The notes under the pieces were generated by a model. It did not search any database and was not told where the DNA came from. It saw only the letters and a program-made list of their open reading frames with translations. A program made the translations under genes and the position numbers. From contig NZ_QCYJ01000175.1 in assembly GCF_003123685.1 (NCBI RefSeq), positions 124,001-188,000 of the forward strand: a stretch of 64,000 bases of DNA, in the 5' to 3' direction. Source of the DNA: Nocardia aurea. Lineage in GTDB: Bacteria > Actinomycetota > Actinomycetes > Mycobacteriales > Mycobacteriaceae. Below are positions 7,656-15,571 of this stretch, one piece after another (position 1 is the stretch's first letter; every line of letters starts with the position of its first letter).

Positions 7656-9194
7656 GTGAGTGACATCGTCGGGGAGCGTGTGGCCCTCAGTCCGGACGTG
7701 GGTCGCGCGGCGGCGGAACGCGCCGAATTCCGATTGCTCATCGACGGGGAGCTGACCGGCGCCGCCTCGGGCGCGGCCTTCGACAACCACAGTCCGGCGA
7801 CCGGGTTGCTGCTCGGCACCACCGCCGCGGCGGGCGAGCAGGACATGCTGCGGGCGATCGCGGCTGCCCGGCGGGCCTTCGACGACACCGACTGGTCGAC
7901 CAACCGCGCGCTGCGCCGCCGCTGCCTGGAACAACTCCAGAGCGCGCTGGAAGCCGAAAAGGAAGATCTGCGAACCGAACTCGTCGCCGAGGTCGGCTGC
8001 CCCACGATGACGACGCGGAACGCGCAGCTGGACTGGCCGCTGGCCGACGCGCTGCGGTATCCGACCGGGCTGATCGACGATTTCGCCTGGGAGCGAGTAC
8101 TCGACGGCGGCGGACTGTTCGGTGATCGCAACCGGCGCACCGTCGTCCAGGAACCGGTGGGCGTCGTCGCCGCGATCTGCCCGTCGAATTTCCCGATCGA
8201 GGTCGTTCTCAACAAGCTCGGCCCGGCCTTGGCCGCGGGCAATACCGTTGTCCTCAAACCGGATCCGAACACGCCGTGGAACGCGACCAGGATCGGGCGG
8301 CTGATCGCCGAGCGCACCGACATTCCACCGGGTGTGGTCAATGTCGTCGCGACCCCGTCCAACGAGGTCGCCGGACTGCTCGCGACCGATCCGCGCGTCG
8401 ACCTGATCTCGTTCACCGGATCGACGGCCGTCGGGCGCACGCTCATGCGCGACGGCGCCGACACCATGAAGCGCACGTTCCTCGAACTGGGCGGCAAGTC
8501 GGCGCTGATCGTGCTGGAGGACGCCAATCCCATGCACGCGCTACAGAGCGCGATCGGCGTCTGCGTGCACGCGGGTCAGGCGTGCGCGGCCACCAGCCGA
8601 ATGCTGGTGCACCGCTCGATGTTCGATGATATGACCACCGCGGTCGCCGCCGCGTTCGCCGCGGTGCCGGTCGGTGATCCAGCCCTGCCCGACACCCTCG
8701 TCGGCCCGGTGATCAGCGCGGCGCAGAAGAAGCGGGTGCTCGACGCCTGCGCGCGCGGCGTGCATGACGGTGCGCGGCTGATCATCGGTGGCGGCGCGGT
8801 CGAGGATCTTCCGCCGCATCTGGCCGACGGCCATTTCGTGCAGCCCACCGTTTTCGCCTCCGAGGATCCGAACCTGGCGCTCGCGCAGGAGGAGATCTTC
8901 GGTCCGGTGCTGATCGTGTTGCCGTTCTCCGACGACGAGGACGCCGTGCGTATCGCCAACAACAGCGCCTTCGGCCTGGCCGGCGCGGTGCTCTCGGCCT
9001 CGGCCGAACGCTCGATGGCGATCGCCCGCCGGGTGCGGACCGGCGCGATCGGCGTCAACGGCGGCATGTTCTACGGCGCGGACGCGCCCTTCGGCGGTTT
9101 CAAGAACAGCGGCGTCGGCCGCCAGTGCGGCATCGAGGGTTTTCAGCAATATCTCGAGACCAAGACCATCGGCTCCCGGATTCCGCGTGGCTGA
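7656..9194 (+). CDS. Aldehyde dehydrogenase (NAD(P)+-dependent)
   Basis: The 512-aa protein is a full-length ALDH. VAAICPSNFPIEVVLNKLGPALAAGN fits the cofactor site and SFTGSTAVGR the Rossmann loop. LELGGKSALIV provides the general-base Glu, GQACAATSR the catalytic Cys, and EEIFGPVL the late conserved Glu-Phe. It would oxidise the aldehyde produced by the downstream alcohol dehydrogenase to the acid that the ligase or transferase then activates. AGGAGG lies four bases before the GTG start. The mycofactocin-type SDR begins 54 bases after its stop, so it probably starts the operon that runs to 11559. Confidence 0.92.
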   Translation: MSDIVGERVALSPDVGRAAAERAEFRLLIDGELTGAASGAAFDNHSPATGLLLGTTAAAGEQDMLRAIAAARRAFDDTDWSTNRALRRRCLEQLQSALEAEKEDLRTELVAEVGCPTMTTRNAQLDWPLADALRYPTGLIDDFAWERVLDGGGLFGDRNRRTVVQEPVGVVAAICPSNFPIEVVLNKLGPALAAGNTVVLKPDPNTPWNATRIGRLIAERTDIPPGVVNVVATPSNEVAGLLATDPRVDLISFTGSTAVGRTLMRDGADTMKRTFLELGGKSALIVLEDANPMHALQSAIGVCVHAGQACAATSRMLVHRSMFDDMTTAVAAAFAAVPVGDPALPDTLVGPVISAAQKKRVLDACARGVHDGARLIIGGGAVEDLPPHLADGHFVQPTVFASEDPNLALAQEEIFGPVLIVLPFSDDEDAVRIANNSAFGLAGAVLSASAERSMAIARRVRTGAIGVNGGMFYGADAPFGGFKNSGVGRQCGIEGFQQYLETKTIGSRIPRG

Positions 9195-9248
9195 ACGGCT
9201 CCCGGCCCGGTGTATCCCGGCCGACGAAACACTGAAAGGTTGCCAGTA

Positions 9249-10097
9249 GTGGGAAAATTGGATAACAAGGTCGCGGTGATCTCGGGCGCCGCGCGCGGGC
9301 AGGGACGCTCGCACGCGGTCAATCTCGCCGCCGAGGGCGCGAGCGTCATCGCCCTCGACATCTGCGCCGACCTCGAGGGCAATACCTACCCGCTCGCCCG
9401 CCCGGAGGATCTCGAGGAGACCGGCAGGCTGGTGGAGAAAGAGGGTGGCCGCTTCCACCCGGTGATCGTCGACGTTCGCGAGCGCACCGCCGTCTGGAAC
9501 GCCGTCGCCGAGGGCGTCGCGGCACTGGGCCGACTCGACATCGTGGTCGCCAATGCCGGAATCGCGCCGCTGGGCAAGGGGCAGACGTTGCGGTCGTGGT
9601 CGGACACCATCGACACCGACCTGGTCGGCGTCTTCAATGTCGTGCAGGCCAGCATCCCGCATCTGAGTCCCGGCGCGTCCATCATCGCGACCGGCTCGCT
9701 GGCCGCCCAGCTCGGCAGTTCCACCAAACAGGGGCCGGGCGGTTCGGCCTACAGTCTCGCGAAACAGGTGGTCGCGCACTACGTCAACGACCTGTCGATC
9801 CAGCTGGCCAAACAGTCCATCCGGGTCAACGCGGTGCATCCGACCAATGTCGATACCGACATGCTGCACAACGAGGGCATGTACAAGATCTTCCGGCCGG
9901 ACAAGGAATCCCCCACGCGCGAGGACGCCGAACTGGCGTTCCCGGCGATGCAGGCGATGCCGGTTCCCTACATCCAGCCGCAGGATGTCTCCGACCTCGT
10001 CGTCTTCCTGGCCTCGGACCAGTCGCGCTACATCACCGGCAGCCAGCTGCGGGTCGACGCGGGCGGGTTCGTCAAGGCAGTGCCCTGGGGGAAGTGA
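9249..10097 (+). CDS. Mycofactocin-coupled SDR alcohol dehydrogenase (carveol-dehydrogenase-like)
   Basis: The 282-aa short-chain dehydrogenase has the cofactor loop SGAARGQGRSHAVNLA near residue 12 and the YSLAKQ active-site Tyr/Lys pair. The GAARGQGRSH loop and the following LDICADLEGNTYPLA insertion mark the carveol-dehydrogenase-like SDR group. Its members hold NAD non-exchangeably and pass electrons to the peptide-derived carrier mycofactocin. It would oxidise a secondary alcohol in the pathway. The GTG start is chosen because AAAGG lies a few bases upstream; the frame is open further but without support. The rubredoxin gene overlaps its stop by four bases. No mycofactocin biosynthesis genes are in the window. 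Confidence 0.87.
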   Translation: MGKLDNKVAVISGAARGQGRSHAVNLAAEGASVIALDICADLEGNTYPLARPEDLEETGRLVEKEGGRFHPVIVDVRERTAVWNAVAEGVAALGRLDIVVANAGIAPLGKGQTLRSWSDTIDTDLVGVFNVVQASIPHLSPGASIIATGSLAAQLGSSTKQGPGGSAYSLAKQVVAHYVNDLSIQLAKQSIRVNAVHPTNVDTDMLHNEGMYKIFRPDKESPTREDAELAFPAMQAMPVPYIQPQDVSDLVVFLASDQSRYITGSQLRVDAGGFVKAVPWGK

Positions 10098-10291
10098 CTG
10101 TGACCGAAACCACCATCGCGTACAAGCTCTACCGCTGCATCATCTGCGGATGGGAATACGACGAGGAGCTCGGCTGGCCCGACGACGGCCTCGCGCCCGG
10201 CACCCGTTGGGAAGACATCCCCGCCGACTGGACCTGTCCCGATTGCGGCGCCGAGAAGGCCGATTTCGAAATGGTGGAGGTGTCACGATGA
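10094..10291 (+). CDS. Rubredoxin
   Basis: This 65-aa protein has two CxxC knuckles, CIIC near residue 15 and CPDC near residue 48, flanking GWPDDGLAPGTRWEDIPADW. That is the standard rubredoxin fold binding one iron by four cysteines. It carries single electrons from the reductase encoded immediately downstream. Its GTG overlaps the SDR stop by four bases and its own stop overlaps the reductase ATG by four bases, so all three are translationally coupled. Rubredoxins usually serve alkane hydroxylases or P450s. Here the only oxygenase visible in the cluster is the Rieske protein, so its true partner is uncertain. Confidence 0.93.
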   Translation: MTVTETTIAYKLYRCIICGWEYDEELGWPDDGLAPGTRWEDIPADWTCPDCGAEKADFEMVEVSR

Positions 10292-11559
10292 CGGTCCCGC
10301 GATCCGGTCGCGTCGTCATCGTCGGCACCGGTATCGCGGGCGCCTCCGCCGCGAGGACACTGCGCAAGGACGGTTTCGCCGGATCGATCGTCCTGGTCGG
10401 CGACGATCCGTCGATCCCGTACCGACGCCCGATGGTCTCCAAGGAATTGCTGTCGGGCAGCGCCGTCGCGGCGAAGGCGCACCTCGAGCCCATCACGTTC
10501 TGGGCGGAGCAGTCGATCGAACTGCGTGTCGGCGCGACCGTCGCCGCCGTCGACACCGCTTCGGCGCGCGTGGAATTCGACGACGGCGACTCACTGTCCT
10601 ACGAGACGCTGATCCTGGCGACCGGCGGACGACCGCGGCGGCTCGACCCGATCCTGGCCGACGCGCACACCCTGCGACACCTGCACGATGTCACCGCGCT
10701 ACGCGCGGCCTTCGAACGGGTCACCTCGACAGGCGCGACCCCGTCGGTACTCATCGTCGGCGGCGGGCTGGTCGGGATGGAGGCCGCCGCCGCCGCGCGG
10801 ACCATGGGCGCCGATGTCACGGTGCTCGAGATGGGCGAGCGTGTGCTGGAACGCGTGCTCCCGGAACCGATCTGCGCGAGTTATGAACGGCTGCACCGTG
10901 ATCGAGGGGTCGCTGTGCACACCGGGGTGCGGTTGTCGCGGGTGGACGCGCAAGGCGCGCGCACCCGCGCGGTCGCCGTCGACGGACGCGAATGGCTCGC
11001 CGACGTGGTGATCGTCGCGGTCGGGATGACGCCCGACACCGAACTCGCCGAGAACGCCGGATTGCTCGTCGACGACGGCATCGTCGTCGACGAATTCTGC
11101 GCCACCTCGGCGGTCGGGGTGTACGCCGCAGGTGACGTCGCGCGTTTCCCGAACCGGATCCTGGGCGGCACCGAACGCGTCGAGCACTGGAACCACGCCC
11201 AGGCTCACGGTGCGGCGGCCGCTCGCGCCGTGCTCGGGGCGAGCGCGCCCTACGAGGAGGTGCCGTGGTGCTGGACCAATCAGTTCGGCCGCAATCTCCA
11301 GATCGCGGGCTGGCCGGGACTCGGCACCGAATTGATCGTGCGCGGCGATCTCGACGCCGGCCCGTTCCTGGCGTTGAGCCTGGCCGACGATCGCCTGGTC
11401 GGTGTGATCGGCGTCGGCCGACCTCGCGATGTGCGTGCGGCGCAGGCGCTGATCGCGAACGGCCCGTACCTGCCGAGGGACGCGCTCGACGGCGACGATC
11501 CGAACCTCGTCGCACTGGCAGCCGAACCGGCGAGATTCGCCGCCGTGGCGCGTGAGTAG
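10288..11559 (+). CDS. FAD-dependent rubredoxin/ferredoxin reductase
   Basis: The 423-aa flavoprotein has an N-terminal FAD loop VIVGTGIAGASAARTLR and a middle NAD(P)H loop VLIVGGGLVGMEAAAAAR near residue 150. A C-terminal GVYAAGDVARFPN supplies the second FAD-contact motif. It matches the oxygenase-coupled reductase family (rubredoxin or putidaredoxin reductase) that passes NADH electrons to a small iron protein. Its ATG overlaps the rubredoxin stop, which strongly links the two. It ends the operon starting at 7656. Confidence 0.92.
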   Translation: MTVPRSGRVVIVGTGIAGASAARTLRKDGFAGSIVLVGDDPSIPYRRPMVSKELLSGSAVAAKAHLEPITFWAEQSIELRVGATVAAVDTASARVEFDDGDSLSYETLILATGGRPRRLDPILADAHTLRHLHDVTALRAAFERVTSTGATPSVLIVGGGLVGMEAAAAARTMGADVTVLEMGERVLERVLPEPICASYERLHRDRGVAVHTGVRLSRVDAQGARTRAVAVDGREWLADVVIVAVGMTPDTELAENAGLLVDDGIVVDEFCATSAVGVYAAGDVARFPNRILGGTERVEHWNHAQAHGAAAARAVLGASAPYEEVPWCWTNQFGRNLQIAGWPGLGTELIVRGDLDAGPFLALSLADDRLVGVIGVGRPRDVRAAQALIANGPYLPRDALDGDDPNLVALAAEPARFAAVARE

Positions 11560-11598
11560 ATGCCGGGTCGCCCGACGTCGACCCGCGTTTGTCGATCA

Positions 11599-11617
11599 TA
11601 CTGTATGAAATACCGTA
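11599..11617. promoter_or_regulatory. Operator site D of the 19-bp motif
   Basis: TACTGTA, five bases, TACCGTA: both half-sites match the consensus exactly. It lies 65 bases before the thiolase start, after the reductase gene stop. Confidence 0.8.
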
Positions 11618-11682
11618 GTTGAATCTCCCATCATGGACGCCGCGCCAGCGGGTGCGGCTCGATAACTCAGAGGTTGAGTGAT

Positions 11683-12861
11683 ATGGCCAAACCCGTCATC
11701 GTCAGCGCCGTCAGGACCGCGATCGGCCGATCCTTCAAGGGTGCGCTCGTGAACGTGTCCTCGGAGACGCTCGCGATCAACATCCTGACCGAGGCGGTCC
11801 GCCGCTCCGGGGTCGATCCGTCCGAGGTGGACGACGTCATCCTCGCCGAATTGAATTACGGCGGCGGCGATCTGGCTCGTCACGCCGCCGTGGCCAGCGG
11901 TATGGAGAGCGTGCCGGGCCAGGCGGTGAACCGGCACTGCGCGGGCAGCCTGACCTCGATCGCCAACGCGGCCGCCCATATCGGCGCGGGCGCGGAACGG
12001 GTGATCGTCGCTGGTGGCGTGCAGTCGCTGTCGACCTCGCCGCTGATGAAGTGGCGGGTGCCGGGGTCGGACCCGATGGAATTCAAAGAGCCCTGGATGC
12101 CGCCGTCGCATCCGGAGACCCCCGACGCGCCCGCCCTGGACATGTCGATCACCGTGGGTTGGAATACCGCCAAGAAGGTCGGCATCAGCAGGCAGGCGAT
12201 GGACGAATGGGCGCTGCGGTCGCATCAGCGCGCCGTCGCCGCGGCCGATGCGGGCAAATTCGCCGAGGAGATCCTGCCGCTGAAGATCACCCAGGCCGAC
12301 GGTTCGGTCATCGACTTCGCCGCCGACGAACACCCCAGGCGTGACACCACCCTCGAGCGGCTGGCCTCGCTTCCGGTCCTGCATCCCGAGATCGAGGGGT
12401 TCTCGGTCACCGCGGGGAACAGCAGCGGTATCAACGACGCCGCCGCGGCCGTCACGGTCACCGCCGACGACTACGCCGCGGCCAACGGCCTCGAGGTCAT
12501 GGCGACGGTGCGGGCGTGGGCCAATGTCGGTGTCACACCGGCCGACAACGGCATCGCGGCGGCGAATGTGATCGGCAAGATCCTCGATCGCACCGGTCTG
12601 AGTGTCGGCGACGTGGCGCTGTGGGAGATCAACGAGGCGTTCGCCTCGGTGCCGATCGCCGCGTGCCGCGCCCACGGCATCGACGAGGACCTGGTGAATT
12701 TTTCCGGTAGCGGTTGCAGTCTCGGACATCCGATCTCGGCGTCGGGCGCGCGCCAGGTGGCGACCCTGATCTACGAGCTGCGCCGCCGCGGCGGCGGCAT
12801 CGGCGTCTCGGCGATGTGCGCGGGCGGCGGCATGGGTGGGGCCCTCGTCATCGAGGTCTGA
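11683..12861 (+). CDS. Thiolase (acetyl-CoA C-acyltransferase family)
   Basis: The 392-aa enzyme has the complete thiolase signature. The nucleophilic Cys is in NRHCAGSLTS near residue 86. INEAFASVP comes late, then GSGCSLGHPISASGARQ with the catalytic His, and CAGGGMGGA with the second Cys. It would release acetyl- or acyl-CoA from a 3-ketoacyl-CoA intermediate. A TTG nine bases upstream is an alternative start in the same frame; the ATG is preferred for its spacing from AGAGG. A strong terminator follows, so it seems to be a single-gene transcript under operator D. Confidence 0.93.
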   Translation: MAKPVIVSAVRTAIGRSFKGALVNVSSETLAINILTEAVRRSGVDPSEVDDVILAELNYGGGDLARHAAVASGMESVPGQAVNRHCAGSLTSIANAAAHIGAGAERVIVAGGVQSLSTSPLMKWRVPGSDPMEFKEPWMPPSHPETPDAPALDMSITVGWNTAKKVGISRQAMDEWALRSHQRAVAAADAGKFAEEILPLKITQADGSVIDFAADEHPRRDTTLERLASLPVLHPEIEGFSVTAGNSSGINDAAAAVTVTADDYAAANGLEVMATVRAWANVGVTPADNGIAAANVIGKILDRTGLSVGDVALWEINEAFASVPIAACRAHGIDEDLVNFSGSGCSLGHPISASGARQVATLIYELRRRGGGIGVSAMCAGGGMGGALVIEV

Positions 12862-12874
12862 CCGATCGTTTCGC

Positions 12875-12918
12875 GGATGCTCGCTGCCCGGGCGATCCAC
12901 GCCGGGAAGCGAGCATCC
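12875..12918 (+). terminator. Intrinsic terminator after the thiolase gene
   Basis: 17-base arms (12875-12891 and 12902-12918) pair with one mismatch around a 10-base loop and are followed at once by a T-rich run. It insulates the thiolase gene from the crotonase promoter a few bases downstream. Confidence 0.85.
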
Positions 12919-12925
12919 CTTTTCT

Positions 12926-12944
12926 TACGGTAATGCTTATAGTA
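12926..12944. promoter_or_regulatory. Operator site E of the 19-bp motif
   Basis: TACGGTA, five bases, TATAGTA. It lies between the thiolase terminator and the crotonase gene, 34 bases before the chosen GTG. Confidence 0.7.
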
Positions 12945-12978
12945 GCGTTTTCTATAACAAGGACGAGTGGAGGTACCG

Positions 12979-13740
12979 GTGTCGGACGAAGTGCTGCTGG
13001 AACGCCGCGGGCGCACGTTGGTCATCACGATCAACCGGCCCGACGCGCGTAATGCGGTCAATCTGGCGGTCAGCCAGGGCTTGGCCGATGCGCTCGACGA
13101 GCTCGACGGCAGTCCCGAGCTGTCGGTCGCGGTGCTCACCGGAAGCGGGGGGAACTTCAGCGCGGGAATGGATCTGAAGGCTTTCGCGGCGGGCGACTAC
13201 CCCTACATCCCCGGTCGCGGTCTCGGGTTCACCGAGAAGCCGCCGATCAAGCCGCTCATCGCGGCGGTCGAGGGTTTCGCCTTGGCCGGTGGTACGGAAC
13301 TGGTACTGGCCACCGATCTGGTCGTGGCGGCCAAGACCGCGAAATTCGGTATCCCGGAAGTCAAACGGGGCTTGGTCGCGGGCGGCGGCGCGTTGTTGCG
13401 GCTACAGCACCGCATTCCGTATCAGAAGGCGCTCGAATTGGCGCTGACCGGTGACAATTTCACCGCCGAAGAGGCCGCGGGCTGGGGTTTCGTGAATGTC
13501 CTGGCCGAACCCGGTGAAGCGCTCGAGCAGGCCTTGGCGCTGGCGGACCGGATCACGGCCAACGGTCCGATCGCGGTCGCGGTGACCAAGGAGGTCATGG
13601 TGAAATCCGCCGAGTGGAGCACCGCCGAGATGTGGCAGAAGCAGATCGAGCTCATCGCCCCGGTGTTCGGCACGAAGGACGCGCAGGAAGGCGCGAAGGC
13701 CTTCGCGGAGAAACGGCCCCCCGTCTGGACCGGTCAGTGA
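12979..13740 (+). CDS. Enoyl-CoA hydratase/isomerase (crotonase family)
   Basis: The 253-aa crotonase has oxyanion-hole segments FSAGMDLKAF and GFALAGGTELVLATDLVVA. The FGIPEVKRGLVAGGGA segment keeps the first catalytic Glu of hydratases, but at the place of the second Glu it reads GGGA, so the reaction may not be standard hydration. It probably hydrates, isomerises or retro-cleaves an unsaturated acyl-CoA of the pathway. The second GTG is chosen because GGAGG lies five bases upstream; another GTG is at 12967. The next SDR begins 54 bases downstream in the same operon. Confidence 0.9.
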   Translation: MSDEVLLERRGRTLVITINRPDARNAVNLAVSQGLADALDELDGSPELSVAVLTGSGGNFSAGMDLKAFAAGDYPYIPGRGLGFTEKPPIKPLIAAVEGFALAGGTELVLATDLVVAAKTAKFGIPEVKRGLVAGGGALLRLQHRIPYQKALELALTGDNFTAEEAAGWGFVNVLAEPGEALEQALALADRITANGPIAVAVTKEVMVKSAEWSTAEMWQKQIELIAPVFGTKDAQEGAKAFAEKRPPVWTGQ

Positions 13741-13794
13741 GCCCGCGGCCGCTCCGATCCGACGAACAACCCCCATCGAATCAAAGGAGACGCA

Positions 13795-14565
13795 GTGTCT
13801 TTCGAAGGTGAAGTAGTACTGGTGACCGGCGGTGCGGGCGGTCTCGGTGACGCGACGGTTCGCCGGTTGCACGCCCAGGGAGCCGCCGTCGTCATCGCCG
13901 ACGTCAACGACGACAAGGGCAAGGCACTCGCCGAGGAACTCGGCAACAAGGCGGTCTACGTCCGCACCGACGTGCTGGACGATTCGACCATCGAGGCGGC
14001 GTTCGCGGCGGCCGACGAACTCGGCACCCTGCGCGCCGCGGTGATCGCCCACGGCGGATTCGGTGTGCTCGAGAAGGTCGTCAACCGCGACGGAAGCCCG
14101 CACACCCTCAAGGGTTTCACCGACACGATCGCGCTGTACCTGACCGGCACGTACAACGTGCTGCGCCTGACCGCGGCGAAGATCGCGAAATTCGATCCGA
14201 AGGACAACGGTGAGCGCGGCGCGATCGTCATGACCAGCTCGATCGCCGGTTACGAAGGCCAGATCGGCCAGTCCGCGTACTCCGCGGCCAAGGGTGGCGT
14301 CATCGGACTGACCCTCACCGCCGCCCGCGACCTGAGCGTCCTCGGCATCCGCGTCAACAGCATCGCCCCCGGCACGATGCACACCCCGATCATGGACTTC
14401 CTCGGCGAGGAGAAGCTCGGCCAGTTCGCCAAAGCGGTCCCGTTCCCCAAGCGTCTCGGCACCCCGGACGAGTACGCCTTCCTGGCCCAGCACCTGCTGG
14501 AGAACCCCTACATCAACGGTGAGGTCGTGCGCATAGACGGCGGACAGCGGTTCCAGCCCAAGTAG
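13795..14565 (+). CDS. SDR 3-hydroxyacyl-CoA dehydrogenase-like protein (HSD10 type)
   Basis: The 256-aa short-chain dehydrogenase has the loop VTGGAGGLGDATVRRL, a Ser-Tyr-Lys catalytic set in TSSIAG and YSAAKGG, and the C-terminal GGQRF tail. The long insertion FGVLEKVVNRDGSPHTLKGFTD and the TGTYNVLRLTAAKIA helix resemble type II 3-hydroxyacyl-CoA or 17-beta-hydroxysteroid dehydrogenases. It would oxidise the hydroxyacyl-CoA made by the crotonase before thiolysis. AAAGGAG lies five bases before the GTG. It differs clearly from the mycofactocin-type SDR at 9249, which lacks this insertion. Confidence 0.88.
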   Translation: MSFEGEVVLVTGGAGGLGDATVRRLHAQGAAVVIADVNDDKGKALAEELGNKAVYVRTDVLDDSTIEAAFAAADELGTLRAAVIAHGGFGVLEKVVNRDGSPHTLKGFTDTIALYLTGTYNVLRLTAAKIAKFDPKDNGERGAIVMTSSIAGYEGQIGQSAYSAAKGGVIGLTLTAARDLSVLGIRVNSIAPGTMHTPIMDFLGEEKLGQFAKAVPFPKRLGTPDEYAFLAQHLLENPYINGEVVRIDGGQRFQPK

Positions 14566-14630
14566 ACGCCCGATTCCACGACACTCTTCCGGCGGGTACC
14601 GGACCCGGAGTGGCGGGACAGCGGCGTGAC

Positions 14631-14663
14631 GGTACCCGGGGTCATCCGCGGACCCCGGGTACC
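14631..14663 (+). terminator. Perfect 13-bp hairpin after the crotonase-SDR operon
   Basis: Arms 14631-14643 and 14651-14663 are exact reverse complements around a seven-base loop. Further outer bases (GGACAGCG and CGCTGTCC) can extend the structure across a bulge. It lies 65 bases after the SDR stop. Confidence 0.7.
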
Positions 14664-14896
14664 GCGCTGTCCGGACCCGGACGGTTGGATGATGATCGAA
14701 CCTGTTGCACGGGAAGGAAGTACGTCCGTCCCGGACCGTGGCGGTGTCGAAGTACAGCGAGCGACCCGAGTCCGCCACCGGGGAGCACGAGCAGGCGCGC
14801 AAGCGGGGGACAAGTCTGCCGCAAGTCGCCCGGCGCAAGGTGGGATCCACACGGGGCGAACAAGCCCGAGATCCCGCCAACAGCCAAGGAGTCGCC

Positions 14897-15571
14897 ATGA
14901 CACGCACGCCCGACCCCGCCGTCACCGCCCGTGTGACCCCCGATGTCACCGGTATGAGGATCGCCCATCGCGGCATGCTCGCCGACACCGCCCGATTCGC
15001 GGGGATCGCGCGTGCGATCGCCGCCGGATCGGTGTGCGGACAGCGGCGCGCCGATGCGATCGCCGAGTACGTGCACCTGCTGTGCGACTCGATCCACCAT
15101 CACCACAGCATCGAGGACGACGTCGTCTGGCCGATTCTGGTCGCGTCGGCGGGTTCGGCCATCGACGTGCACGAACTCTCCGACGACCACGTCCAGCTCG
15201 AGGCCGTGCTGGCGACACTGCGCGACCGGGCGACCGGGTTCCGCGCCGCCGGTGTCGACAGGACAAGGGTGGCGGGCGAACTCGCCGTCGCGCTGGAATC
15301 GGCGCACGCGTTGCTGGCCGAACATATCGGCGAGGAGGAGAAGATCGTATTCCCCGTCGTCGACCGGTACGTCGCCGTCGCGGACTGGGATCGGGTCGAG
15401 AAGGCCGCGAAGAAGGGCGGCGATATGAAATTCGAGGTGCCGAGAGTGGTCCGTTACGCCGACGAACGCGAACTCGCGAAGATGCGGGCCGAAGCCGGTG
15501 TGGTGATCCGCCTGATGCTGAAGGTGTTGGTGCGCGCCTTCGACAAGCGCGAGGCGATCATCGCGGGCTGA
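14897..15571 (+). CDS. Hemerythrin-domain protein
   Basis: This 224-aa helical protein carries a hemerythrin-like set of iron ligands. HHHHSIEDD is near residues 73-81, the spaced LSDDHVQLEAVL follows, then LLAEHIGEEEKIVFP. Such proteins bind a di-iron centre that senses or carries oxygen or nitric oxide. The ATG is chosen because AAGGAG lies five bases upstream. It has its own upstream region after a terminator and no 19-bp operator, so it may not belong to the catabolic regulon. Its 3' end overlaps that of the convergent SARP regulator gene by 14 bases. Confidence 0.85.
   Translation: MTRTPDPAVTARVTPDVTGMRIAHRGMLADTARFAGIARAIAAGSVCGQRRADAIAEYVHLLCDSIHHHHSIEDDVVWPILVASAGSAIDVHELSDDHVQLEAVLATLRDRATGFRAAGVDRTRVAGELAVALESAHALLAEHIGEEEKIVFPVVDRYVAVADWDRVEKAAKKGGDMKFEVPRVVRYADERELAKMRAEAGVVIRLMLKVLVRAFDKREAIIAG

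Noticed and set aside
1220..14565. KstR-controlled cholesterol or steroid catabolic cluster
   Set aside because: The Rieske and SDR proteins look steroid-like, but the shared operator is not a KstR or KstR2 site, and KshB, HsaC, HsaD and Mce genes are absent.
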